A stretch of DNA of 64,000 nt from Sporobacter sp963675425. Its GTDB lineage: Bacteria > Bacillota > Clostridia > Oscillospirales > Oscillospiraceae. The position numbers and the translations under genes are program-made. Positions 8,057-16,519 of this stretch are shown piece after piece. The notes under the pieces were generated by a model. The model did no database searches. It saw nothing but the letters and a program-made list of their open reading frames with translations, and was not told the origin of the DNA. Each line of letters starts with the position of its first letter. Position 1 is the first letter of the stretch. The stretch spans positions 62,001-126,000 of the forward strand of contig OY776214.1 of the NCBI GenBank assembly GCA_963675425.1, in the 5' to 3' direction.

Positions 8057-9007
8057 ATGGCGGAGATCTATCTGGCCGGGGGCTGCTTCTGGGGCCTTGA
8101 AAAGTATATCGGCTCTATCCGGGGCGTTACCGGGACGCAAGCCGGTTATGCCAACGGCACAAAATCCGACGCAACCTATGAGGAAGTCTGCCACGGCAGC
8201 GGTCACGCCGAGACCGTCAAGGTCGTTTACGACCCTGATGTTCTGCCGCTGAGCTTTCTTCTGTCGCTTTTTTATGAGGCAATTGATCCCACATCCGTCA
8301 ACAAACAGGGAAATGACAAGGGTATCCAGTATCGTACCGGCATCTATTATACGGATGCGGACGACCGGCCTCTGGTTGAAAAATCACTGGCGGAGCTGCA
8401 GGAACGGCTCGGCAAGCCCGTCGCCATCGAATCAGGCCCGCTGGAAAATTACTGCCCCGCCGAAGCCTATCATCAGCAGTATCTGGATAAAAACCCCGGC
8501 GGCTACTGCCATATAGGGCCGGCCGCTTTTCAAAAAGCCGCCAGCGCCGTTGTGAACCCGGCGGACTACAGCCCGCCCAACAAGGCTGCTCTCACTGATA
8601 TTCTGACGGCCGAGCAGTACGACGTAACGCAGAAAAGCGCAACCGAGCCGCCTTTCCGAAATGAATATTGGGACACCTTCACCCCCGGCATCTACGTCGA
8701 CATCACAACGGGCGAGCCGCTTTTCTCGTCAGCGGACAAGTTCGAATCCGGCTGCGGCTGGCCGAGCTTTTCAAAGCCGGTGGATCCCAACGTCGTGCGC
8801 GAGCAGAGCGATTTATCCCACGGCATGATCCGCACCGAGGTGAAAAGCCGCGTCGGTCAGGCCCATCTCGGCCACGTGTTTAATGACGGCCCGAAGGAAG
8901 AGGGCGGCCTTCGCTACTGCATCAACAGCGCGTCGCTCCGTTTTATCCCCAGGCAGGACATGGAGCAGGAGGGCTACGGCTACCTGTTGGACCGCATTAA
9001 GTTATAA
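8057..9007 (+). CDS. msrAB: Fused peptide-methionine sulfoxide reductase MsrA-MsrB
   Basis: A 316-residue two-domain repair enzyme. Residues about 1-155 are MsrA, with the catalytic Cys in GGCFWGLEKY reducing the S-sulfoxide of methionine. Residues about 175-315 are MsrB (SelR), with ESGCGWPSF, GHVFNDGP and the catalytic Cys in RYCINSASLRF, reducing the R-sulfoxide. ATG 8057 is chosen because AAGGAAG lies ten bases upstream and the protein then starts directly with the MsrA fold; an in-frame ATG at 7979 would add an unusual tail. No signal peptide, so it acts in the cytosol. A single-gene transcript is likely, with a terminator on either side. Confidence 0.95.
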   Translation: MAEIYLAGGCFWGLEKYIGSIRGVTGTQAGYANGTKSDATYEEVCHGSGHAETVKVVYDPDVLPLSFLLSLFYEAIDPTSVNKQGNDKGIQYRTGIYYTDADDRPLVEKSLAELQERLGKPVAIESGPLENYCPAEAYHQQYLDKNPGGYCHIGPAAFQKAASAVVNPADYSPPNKAALTDILTAEQYDVTQKSATEPPFRNEYWDTFTPGIYVDITTGEPLFSSADKFESGCGWPSFSKPVDPNVVREQSDLSHGMIRTEVKSRVGQAHLGHVFNDGPKEEGGLRYCINSASLRFIPRQDMEQEGYGYLLDRIKL

Positions 9008-9018
9008 TAACGAAAAAC

Positions 9019-9049
9019 CGCCAGTCGTTCCCCAAAGGGATGACTGGCG
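9019..9049 (+). terminator. Hairpin after msrAB
   Basis: Arms CGCCAGTC and GACTGGCG close a 15-base loop, followed by TTGCTGTTG. It is a terminator candidate for msrAB. Confidence 0.65.
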
Positions 9050-9065
9050 TTGCTGTTGTATTAAG

Positions 9066-9106
9066 AAGACGGGCTGTCGGCATGAAACCGGCAGCCCGTC
9101 TTTTAA
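9066..9106. terminator. Bidirectional terminator between msrAB and nadE
   Basis: Fifteen-base arms AAGACGGGCTGTCGG and CCGGCAGCCCGTCTT (one wobble) with a T-run on the plus side and an A-rich flank on the other. It can stop both convergent transcripts. Confidence 0.8.
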
Positions 9107-9133
9107 AATTATCTGAAGGGTCGATCCGCATCT

Positions 9134-11092
9134 CTACAGCGTTCCATTCTGGAGCGCTGCGGCCGCCTGGCTCAGGTCCGCCAGCCACGCGGCGGCCTTA
9201 ACGTCACTTGGCATGCGCCAGTCGCCCCGGGGCGACAGGCAGACGGAGCCGATCTTCACGCCGTCCGGCAGGCACGAGCGCTTGAACTGCTGGGCAAAAA
9301 AGCGTTTGTAAAACGATTCGAGCCATTTGAGGATAACAGCCGGCTCATACTGCCTGTCAAATGCTAAGATCGCCAGCTTCAGGATCTTTTTCGGCGTGAA
9401 GCCGTTGCGGAGCACATGAAACAGGAAGAAATCATGCAGCTCGTACGGCCCGACGACGTCCTCTGTCTTCTGGGCGATCTCGCCGTTCGCGTCAGCCGGG
9501 AGCAGCTCGGGGCTGATAGGCGTGTCCAAAATATCCCGGAGCGCCGCGGCAACCTTGGCGTTTTGAGCCGTCTCGGCGTACCATGAAATCAGATGCTTCA
9601 CGAGGGACTTCGGCACACCGGCGTTGACGCCGTAGTGGCTCATGTGGTCTCCGTTGTACGTGCACCAGCCCAGCGCCAGCTCGGACAGGTCCCCCGTGCC
9701 GACGACGAGGCCGCCGGCTTGATTGGCCACATCCATCAGGATTTGCGTGCGCTCGCGCGCCTGCACATTTTCAAACGTGACGTCCAGGACGCTCATGTCA
9801 TGGCCGATATCACCGTAATGCTGGACGCAGGCGTCCTTAATAGAGATTTCCCGGAGCGTGACGCCCAGCTCCCGCATAAGGGTGAGCGCGTTTTGATACG
9901 TGCGGTCCGTCGTGCCAAGGCCCGGCATTGTGATGCCGACAATGTTTTCCATCGGGAGCTCCAAGGCGCGGACGGACTCGGCCGTCACCAGCAGCGCCAG
10001 CGTGGAATCCAGACCGCCCGACAGGCCGATTACGGCTTTTTTTATACCTGTTTTTCGCATCCGCTCAGCTAAGCCCACGGACTGGAGCTTAAAGATTTCC
10101 CGGCACCGGTCAAACTTGACGGCCTTGTCGCGCGGGATAAACGGATGGCGGTCTATCGAGAAGCTCAGCGGGACGTCTTTTCCGCCGCCCGACGCAAAAG
10201 GAACGATACGGTACTCACGTAATTCATCGCCCCCCATAAAGCTGTTAAACTTCCGGCGGTCGCCCATGAGCTTTTCAAGATCAATATCGGCCAGTATAAA
10301 CGAGGAATCAGCCGTATACGACGATTCGCTCAGAACACTGTCGCTGGACGCGATGACGGCATGTCCGCTGAATACAACATCCGTCGTTGATTCGCCCTGT
10401 CCGGCCGAGGCAAAGGCATACCCCGCGTAACACCGGCCAGACTGCTGCTTGATGAGCTCGCGACGGTAATCGGATTTCGTCACCGTGTCGTTGCTGGCCG
10501 AAAGATTGAGGAGCAGATTCGCGCCGCCCAGCGCGTGGCGTGAGCTGGGCGGGATCGGCATCCACAAATCCTCGCAGATTTCAACACCGGCAATGAGCGG
10601 CGAATGCTGATCCGCAAACAGGATATTCTCGCCGAAGGGCACGTCTTGTCCGCACAGCCGCACCGTGTCGGACCGGCGCGTGACAGCCGAGGCAAACCAA
10701 CGCTTTTCGTAAAACTCGTTGTAGTTGGGGATAAACGTTTTCGGCACGGCAGCCAGTATTTTTCCGCCATGGATAATAATAGCACAGTTAAAAAGCTGGT
10801 TATCGGCCGCCACCGGCATACCGACAGCCGCAAGCACGTCGCAGACGCTTGTTTTTTCCAAGATCTCCGCCAGTGCCGCCTCTGCCGCGTCTAAAAGGCT
10901 TTCTTGATGGAAAAGGTCGGCGCAGGTGTAGCCCGTGACCGACAGCTCCGGAAAAACTATGACCTTAACGCCTTCGTCCGCACCTTTAATGATAAGCTCC
11001 GAAATCTGCCCCGCGTTATACGCCGGGTCGGCAACCTTAACGCGCGGGACGGCCGCGGCCGTCCGAACAAATCCGTATTCTCCCAGTTTCAT
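9134..11092 (-). CDS. nadE: Glutamine-dependent NAD+ synthetase
   Basis: A 652-residue fusion: residues about 1-290 are a nitrilase-type glutaminase (FPELSVTGYTCADL, the Cys of VEICEDLW, and a following Lys/Glu environment), which supplies ammonia; residues about 330-650 are the ATP-pyrophosphatase synthetase with the P-loop GLSGGLDSTLALL and VVGTGDLSELALGW. The reaction is deamido-NAD+ plus ATP plus glutamine to NAD+. Length is typical of the long form. GGGGGTC precedes ATG 11092. It lies 80 bases downstream of the M20 peptidase gene on the same strand and may share its transcript. Confidence 0.95.
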   Translation of the reverse strand: MKLGEYGFVRTAAAVPRVKVADPAYNAGQISELIIKGADEGVKVIVFPELSVTGYTCADLFHQESLLDAAEAALAEILEKTSVCDVLAAVGMPVAADNQLFNCAIIIHGGKILAAVPKTFIPNYNEFYEKRWFASAVTRRSDTVRLCGQDVPFGENILFADQHSPLIAGVEICEDLWMPIPPSSRHALGGANLLLNLSASNDTVTKSDYRRELIKQQSGRCYAGYAFASAGQGESTTDVVFSGHAVIASSDSVLSESSYTADSSFILADIDLEKLMGDRRKFNSFMGGDELREYRIVPFASGGGKDVPLSFSIDRHPFIPRDKAVKFDRCREIFKLQSVGLAERMRKTGIKKAVIGLSGGLDSTLALLVTAESVRALELPMENIVGITMPGLGTTDRTYQNALTLMRELGVTLREISIKDACVQHYGDIGHDMSVLDVTFENVQARERTQILMDVANQAGGLVVGTGDLSELALGWCTYNGDHMSHYGVNAGVPKSLVKHLISWYAETAQNAKVAAALRDILDTPISPELLPADANGEIAQKTEDVVGPYELHDFFLFHVLRNGFTPKKILKLAILAFDRQYEPAVILKWLESFYKRFFAQQFKRSCLPDGVKIGSVCLSPRGDWRMPSDVKAAAWLADLSQAAAALQNGTL

Positions 11093-11172
11093 AGCTGACC
11101 CCCGGTTTATCTGAAAAGCTCTCCGAGCTTTCGGTGATTGTCTTATTTTATGCTATTGGTAATTGGGTGTCT

Positions 11173-12291
11173 TTAATCCCTCGCCGTCATAAGCTGCAGC
11201 GTGAGCTCCGCGCTGTTTGTCAGCTCGTCTACTGTCGTAAATTCGTCGAGCGCGTGACAGCGGTTCATGGCGTTGGCTATAACGAGGCCGGTCATGCCAT
11301 TTTCCGCCATGACGTTGTTGTCGCTGCCACCCATCGTTTTGATGAGCATCACCGGCATACCCAGACGGACGCAGGCCTTTTCAAAACGAACAGCCACGCG
11401 ATGGTTCGGCGGCGTAAGATATGCCTTTGACACAACGTCCAGTTTAAAATCGACAGACGCGCCGGCATCCGCCGCCGAGCGCTCAAACTGATTTTTAACA
11501 AGCTCCGCCTGCTGGAGGGCTTTTTCATGGCTGAGGCTGCGGACCTCGCCTTTCACAACGCAGCTGTCGGGAACAACGTTCGTTGCGCTACCGCCCTGGA
11601 GCATCCCGACGTTGACGGTCGTTTCCTCGTCAATATGGCCCATCGTGATTTTACCCACAGCGTCGGCGGCCGCCGCAATGGCGTGGACGCCCTTTTCCGG
11701 GGCGAAGCCGGCGTGGGCCGATTTACCGTGCACGCTCGCCGTAAACGACAGGATTGACGGCGCGGCAAAGGCCGCCGTTCCAACGCGGCCTGTCAGGTCC
11801 AGCACGTACGCCTCGTCGGAGAGCAGCTTGGAAAAATCAAAAACGGCGCTGCCCCGGCAGTACACTTCCTCGGCCACTGTGAAGAGCGCCTCTATTGGCC
11901 GGTGGCGCAGCTCGTTTTCTACAATGACGGTCAGCGCTTCTAAAATGGACGCTACGCCCGTCAAGTCGTCCGCGCCGAGCACGGTATCGCCCCGGCTTGT
12001 GATTGTGCCGTTTTTGTGGAGCTGCGCGGCCTTGCCCTTCGACGGCTCGACGGTGTCGAGGTGGGCGCAGAACAAAAGCGGCCGGACATCGGCATCGCCC
12101 TTTAAATAGCCGTAGATGTTACCGCAGTTACCGCCGATCTTTTCACCGGCGTCGTCCTCTATAACCGTCATGCCCAGCTTTTTGAGCCTGGCCTTGACGT
12201 AATCGCCCATCTGCCGCTCGCCGTAGGACGGGCTGTCTATCTGAACGAGCTTTATAAATTCGTCAATCAAACGAACCTGATTTACCTGCAT
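11173..12291 (-). CDS. M20-family metallopeptidase, peptidase T-like
   Basis: A 372-residue zinc peptidase. Seen: the metal-binding CAHLDTVEPSKG (His and Asp), the bridging Asp in GADDLTGVA, and TVAEEVYCRG with the catalytic Glu pair. The dimerisation insert (about residues 180-285) contains HGKSAHAGFAPEKG. These features fit tripeptidase T/M20 aminopeptidases, which trim short peptides in the cytosol. The start at 12291 is chosen because GGGAGG lies just upstream on the minus strand; a longer frame to 12345 has no such site. Exact peptide preference cannot be read from the sequence. Confidence 0.85.
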   Translation of the reverse strand: MQVNQVRLIDEFIKLVQIDSPSYGERQMGDYVKARLKKLGMTVIEDDAGEKIGGNCGNIYGYLKGDADVRPLLFCAHLDTVEPSKGKAAQLHKNGTITSRGDTVLGADDLTGVASILEALTVIVENELRHRPIEALFTVAEEVYCRGSAVFDFSKLLSDEAYVLDLTGRVGTAAFAAPSILSFTASVHGKSAHAGFAPEKGVHAIAAAADAVGKITMGHIDEETTVNVGMLQGGSATNVVPDSCVVKGEVRSLSHEKALQQAELVKNQFERSAADAGASVDFKLDVVSKAYLTPPNHRVAVRFEKACVRLGMPVMLIKTMGGSDNNVMAENGMTGLVIANAMNRCHALDEFTTVDELTNSAELTLQLMTARD

Positions 12292-12360
12292 AAGAAACCT
12301 CCCACGCTCCGTGCTTATAAGCTTCTCTTTTGCCGCCGGTATCATGCATCTATCAACCTA

Positions 12361-12389
12361 TTGACATAAAATGATATCATATTTATGGT
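12361..12389 (+). promoter_or_regulatory. SigmaA-type promoter before the pyridoxal-kinase-like gene
   Basis: TTGACA at 12361-12366 and TATGGT at 12384-12389 are 17 bases apart. The leader to the start codon would be about 140 bases. Confidence 0.55.
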
Positions 12390-12538
12390 AAATATAACAG
12401 AGCTATTTTATACAAACCAGTCACGGCGGTAGGCTTAGACCGGTTACCGGTGCGCAAACTTCTGCCGGCAGCCAGGGCGCGTATACTCCGCCCTGTTATG
12501 AACCATAGTATTTACAAAAGAATAATGGAGTGTCCCTT

Positions 12539-13399
12539 ATGCCCAGACAAAAACGCGTGGCGGCGATCCACGATATATCCTGCTTCGGCAAATGCTCGCT
12601 GACGGTGGCGCTGCCGATTATCTCGGCGGCCGGCGTTGAGGTCAGTGTTATCCCGACGGCCGTGCTTTCAACGCACACAGGCGGCCTTGACGGCTATACG
12701 TACCGCGACCTGACGAGCGACATTCTCCCGATCGTCTCGCACTGGCAGTCCCTCGGCTTAGGTTTTGACGCGGTGTATACCGGCTTTCTCGGCTCGTATG
12801 AGCAAATTGATATCGTTTCCAATGTGTTTGAGCGGCTTCGCGCGCCCGAAACCCTGATCGTCGTCGACCCCGTTATGGCCGACAACGGCCATCTCTATTC
12901 CGTATTTGACGAGCATTTCCCGGACGGTATGAAAAAGCTCTGTCGGAAAGCCGACCTGATCGTGCCGAACATTACGGAAGCGGCCCTTATGCTCCAAAAG
13001 CCCTTTAACCCCGGCCCGTACGACACCGGTTATATCGAGGAGCTTTTATACGGCCTGGGCGAGCTCGGGCCGCGTCAGATTGTATTGACCGGCGTATGCT
13101 TTGACGGGAAGCAGCTCGGTGCGGCCTGTTATGACGCCGAAACCGGCGTCATTGACTACGCGTTTTCAGAGCGGATTGAGGGCTTTTACCACGGCACCGG
13201 TGACGTTTTTGCCAGCACGCTCACAGCGGGCCTGCTGTCTGGGCTGGATCTTTACAAATCCTCGCGCGTCGCGGTGGACTTCACGGTTAAAAGCATCCGG
13301 CGCACCCGGCAGGCCGGTACCGACGTGCGCTTTGGCGTTAACTTTGAGGCCGGGCTGCGCGAGTTGTCTGCGATCTTGAATCAATCGGATACGGAATAA
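12539..13399 (+). CDS. Pyridoxal/pyridoxamine kinase-like (ribokinase-fold) protein
   Basis: A 286-residue PfkB-superfamily kinase that would phosphorylate pyridoxamine or pyridoxal in B6 salvage. Seen: AIHDISCFGKCSLTVALPI at the N-terminus (the PdxK/PdxY substrate loop), STHTGGLDGYTYRDL, VVDPVMADNG, DLIVPNITEAALM, and the anion-hole/catalytic Asp in GTGDVFASTLTAG. ATG 12539 has AATGGAG at 12525-12530; GTG 12530 is in frame but sits on top of that site. A perfect terminator follows, so it is probably monocistronic. Confidence 0.88.
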   Translation: MPRQKRVAAIHDISCFGKCSLTVALPIISAAGVEVSVIPTAVLSTHTGGLDGYTYRDLTSDILPIVSHWQSLGLGFDAVYTGFLGSYEQIDIVSNVFERLRAPETLIVVDPVMADNGHLYSVFDEHFPDGMKKLCRKADLIVPNITEAALMLQKPFNPGPYDTGYIEELLYGLGELGPRQIVLTGVCFDGKQLGAACYDAETGVIDYAFSERIEGFYHGTGDVFASTLTAGLLSGLDLYKSSRVAVDFTVKSIRRTRQAGTDVRFGVNFEAGLRELSAILNQSDTE

Positions 13400-13432
13400 C
13401 AGCAAATTCACGTCAAAAGCGTTGCTGTGCCA

Positions 13433-13465
13433 AAAACCACCGCTCTTTATATGAACGGTGGTTTT
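13433..13465 (+). terminator. Terminator of the pyridoxal-kinase-like gene
   Basis: Perfect ten-base arms AAAACCACCG and CGGTGGTTTT around a 13-base loop, followed by ATATTTG. The A/T ends make it usable from both sides. Confidence 0.85.
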
Positions 13466-13510
13466 ATATTTGCTTGGGAGACTGTCTGCCCTCCCCCGCT
13501 GCCGGTTAAA

Positions 13511-13600
13511 TTATCCGATGAGCATCTGGATGGACATGAAATTGACAAGCGCGTGCAGTGTAATCGGCACCCAGATGCTGCCGCTTTTTTCGTAACACAT
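13511..13600 (-). pseudogene. C-terminal remnant of a CPBP (CAAX-type) membrane protease
   Basis: Immediately behind the mutS stop, and in the same reading frame, 29 codons read MCYEKSGSIWVPITLHALVN and then FMSIQMLIG before a stop. The YEKSGSIW...HALVN pattern is the last conserved motif of CPBP intramembrane proteases, where the His is a catalytic-site residue. Nothing of the preceding membrane helices remains, so this is a truncated gene left over after a deletion that brought mutS next to it. Too short to be an active enzyme. Confidence 0.65.
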
Positions 13601-13609
13601 CGAGGCCTT

Positions 13610-16201
13610 TTATAGTTTCTTCTTCAGCTCAAAAAGAAGCGTAAGCGCCTCGATCGGCGTGAGCGTATTAAGGTCCGTTTTACTTAATATATCGGCAATC
13701 TCGCCGCCGCTGAGCGCCTCAAGGGTCATCTGCTCGTCCGGTTGTTCCCGGCGTTTCGGCGCTTCGGACCGTCCGCCTGATTCCAGCAGGCTTAAAACAG
13801 CCTTGGCCCGCCGGACGACGCTGTCCGGCACGCCGGCCAGGCCCGCGACCTCGATCCCATAGCTGTCGTCGGCCCCGCCTGGGACAATTTTCCGAAGGAA
13901 AATGACATCGCCACCTCGTTTTTTGGCTGAGATACTGAAATTCTTAACACCCGGCGTTTCGTCCTCTATAACGGTCAGCTCATGATAATGCGTGGAAAAC
14001 AGCGTCTTGGCCCCCAGCTTTCGTTTATCGGCGCAGTATTCCAAAACAGCCCTGGCAATGGCCATCCCATCATACGTTGACGTACCGCGCCCGATCTCAT
14101 CCAGGATCAACAGGCTCTTCGGCGTCGCGTTTAAGAGAATTTCGGCGACCTCCGTCATCTCAACCATAAACGTGGATTTGCCGGCCGATAAATCGTCCGA
14201 CGCGCCGATACGTGTAAACACCCGGTCGACAATACCGATGCGGGCGGAGTGCGCCGGGACGAACGAGCCGATCTGCGCCATGAGGACGATGAGCGCCGTC
14301 TGGCGCATGTACGTGGATTTCCCCGCCATGTTGGGGCCGGTGATAATGAGCGTTCTCGAGCTGTCGGTGTCCATAAACGTATCGTTGGGAACGAAAAGCG
14401 CGTCCGTCTGCATGACCTCGACAACGGGGTGACGCCCGTCGCGGATATCAATGACGCCGGATACGTCGATCTCCGGCTTGCAGTAGTTGTTTTTCGCCGC
14501 CGTTTCAGCCAGCGAACACAGCACGTCGAGCGCCGCCACGGCGTACGAGGCCTTCTGCACACGGTCGACGTCGCCGGCAATCTTCTCGCGCATCGCGTTA
14601 AACAGCGCGTATTCCAGCTCGCTCAGCCGGTCCTTGGCTGTCAGGAGCTTCGTTTCCAGTTCCTTGAGCTCCTGGGTGATGAACCGCTCGCAGTTCGTCA
14701 GCGTCTGCTTTCTTATGTAATCGTCCGGCACGGAGTCGGATGCCGAGCGCGGAATCTCAATGTAATAGCCGAACACCTTATTGTAGCCGACCTTCAGCTT
14801 TTTACCCGTACGCTCGCGTTCACGGGATTCGATGGCCGCCATCGCGCCGGTACTGTCCTTTAAAAGCCCGCGCAGCGTGTCGACCTCCTCGCTAACGCCT
14901 GCGCGGATAAAGCCGCCCTCCCGGACGGAAAACGGCGGATCGTCCTCAATGCTTTCCCGGATAAGCGCTTCGATATCGGACAGGTCGTCAATCTCACGCA
15001 GTTTCTTAATCAGGGCCGATTGCATTGGGGCCAGCTGGCGCAGGAGCCCCGGCAACTGCCGGATGGAGTATTCCAGCGCCTTAAGGTCCCGGCTGTTTGC
15101 CGTCCCGTAAACGATTTTACCGATAAGCCGCTCGATATCGCCCACGTCGCGCAGCAGAAGCATCAGCTCCGAGCGCGCCACCGTTTCGCCGAGCAGCTCG
15201 CCAACGGCGTCAAGCCGGCGGGTAATGAGCGGCGTGGAAACGAGCGGGCGCAGTACCCAGGACCGCAATAGACGCCGGCCCATGGGCGTTTTTGTCTTGT
15301 CGATCACCCATAGAAGGCTCCCTTTTTTCTCGCCCGTCCGAAGCTGGCTGACCAGCTCCAGGCTTTTAAGCGTCTGAATGTCCAGCTCCATGTATTTGCC
15401 GTTTGTATTGATGCGCAGCCGGTTGAGGTGTGAAAGGTCTGTTTTCTGCGTATCCTCCAGATAGCTTAAAAGCGCGCCGACCGCACAGACGGCCGCCTGG
15501 CTGCCTGACAGCCCCAGCTCATCCGGGCTGTTGACGCCAAACCGGGCACAGAGCATTTCCGCAGAACGCGCGGCGTCAAACCTTGCGTCGTCGAGTTGGA
15601 CGAGGCAGGCCAGCTTATCGGCAAAAAGGCGCGTTACTTCCTCACTTTTATGCGCTTCGTTATTGAGAACGGCCTCGGCCGGCGAAAACGCGCCGATGTC
15701 GCTGAGCAGGTGGCCAACACCGCCACCGGAAAAGAACGAGACGCTGATCTCGCCGGTGGACAGGTCGGAAAAGCAGGCGGCGCTTTCATTATTACCGACA
15801 TAAACAGCGCACAGGTAATTGGATACGCCCTCATCAAGCATGGACGATTCCATGCGCGTGCCGGGCGTAATAACGCGCACGATATCCCGATCAACCAGGC
15901 CCTTGGCCGCGGCAGGGTCCTCCATCTGCTCGCAGATGGAGACCTTATAGCCCTTGGCAATCAGCCGGCCGATATACGCCTCGGCACTGTGATACGGTAT
16001 GCCGCACATAGGGATGCGCTCGTCCGGGTCCTCGCTGCGCCGGTCGCGCGTTGTCAGCGTCAGATCCAGCTCCCGGGACGCCGTCATTGCATCCTCTCCG
16101 AACATCTCGTAGAAATCGCCGAGACGGAAAAAAAGGATACTGTCGCTGTTTCGTTCTTTGATATCAAAATACTGCCGCATCATCGGCGTCATTTCGGGCA
16201 T
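13610..16201 (-). CDS. mutS: DNA mismatch repair protein MutS
   Basis: An 863-residue mismatch-recognition ATPase. Seen: the N-terminal mismatch-binding motif ILFFRLGDFYEMFGEDA, with the Phe-Tyr-Glu wedge, the connector and lever regions, the Walker A GPNMAGKSTYMRQ (about residue 610), LLILDEIGRGTSTYDG (Walker B/signature) and TLFSTHYHEL. The start at 16201 (MPEMTPMMRQ) has GGGGGA upstream; an in-frame ATG at 16246 is possible but unsupported. Usually mutS is paired with mutL; here mutL is not visible and the downstream gene is only a CPBP protease remnant, which suggests a local rearrangement. Confidence 0.96.
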   Translation of the reverse strand: MPEMTPMMRQYFDIKERNSDSILFFRLGDFYEMFGEDAMTASRELDLTLTTRDRRSEDPDERIPMCGIPYHSAEAYIGRLIAKGYKVSICEQMEDPAAAKGLVDRDIVRVITPGTRMESSMLDEGVSNYLCAVYVGNNESAACFSDLSTGEISVSFFSGGGVGHLLSDIGAFSPAEAVLNNEAHKSEEVTRLFADKLACLVQLDDARFDAARSAEMLCARFGVNSPDELGLSGSQAAVCAVGALLSYLEDTQKTDLSHLNRLRINTNGKYMELDIQTLKSLELVSQLRTGEKKGSLLWVIDKTKTPMGRRLLRSWVLRPLVSTPLITRRLDAVGELLGETVARSELMLLLRDVGDIERLIGKIVYGTANSRDLKALEYSIRQLPGLLRQLAPMQSALIKKLREIDDLSDIEALIRESIEDDPPFSVREGGFIRAGVSEEVDTLRGLLKDSTGAMAAIESRERERTGKKLKVGYNKVFGYYIEIPRSASDSVPDDYIRKQTLTNCERFITQELKELETKLLTAKDRLSELEYALFNAMREKIAGDVDRVQKASYAVAALDVLCSLAETAAKNNYCKPEIDVSGVIDIRDGRHPVVEVMQTDALFVPNDTFMDTDSSRTLIITGPNMAGKSTYMRQTALIVLMAQIGSFVPAHSARIGIVDRVFTRIGASDDLSAGKSTFMVEMTEVAEILLNATPKSLLILDEIGRGTSTYDGMAIARAVLEYCADKRKLGAKTLFSTHYHELTVIEDETPGVKNFSISAKKRGGDVIFLRKIVPGGADDSYGIEVAGLAGVPDSVVRRAKAVLSLLESGGRSEAPKRREQPDEQMTLEALSGGEIADILSKTDLNTLTPIEALTLLFELKKKL

Positions 16202-16519
16202 TTTCTTGTCCCCCGTCCGGCGTTTTGTCGCATTTGAGTATATCACAAACGTTTATTAGCATTCAAGCGTGCCAAGGGGCTATAAAACCGGATGGTTTAT
16301 ATGTTTTTTAATTGTGTATTTGTCTATTGAGAATGCTGTCGCTTTTTGATATAGTAAAAAGATATTAGCAGCATTAAGGCCTGTTTCACAAGCTTTTTAC
16401 ATATTAAAGGCCGAAGCTTTCCCGGCGGCCCGGCAGGTGAAGGCTGTGTAAACACCGCCCTGAAGCGGGGCGCGGAAGACATAATTTATCGGGCGTAATT
16501 AAAGAATTCGGAGCGGACT
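16202..16519. promoter_or_regulatory. Divergent intergenic region with the recJ-operon promoter
   Basis: No gene is seen between mutS and recJ. On the plus strand TTGAGA (16327-16332) and TATAGT (16350-16355) are 17 bases apart and form a good promoter for the recJ-rel cluster. About 160 bases of leader follow, GC-rich but without a clear regulatory fold that I recognise. Confidence 0.55.

Noticed and set aside
9593..10430. Plus-strand frames inside nadE
   Set aside because: Arg- and Ala-rich shadow frames without ribosome sites; nadE itself is certain.
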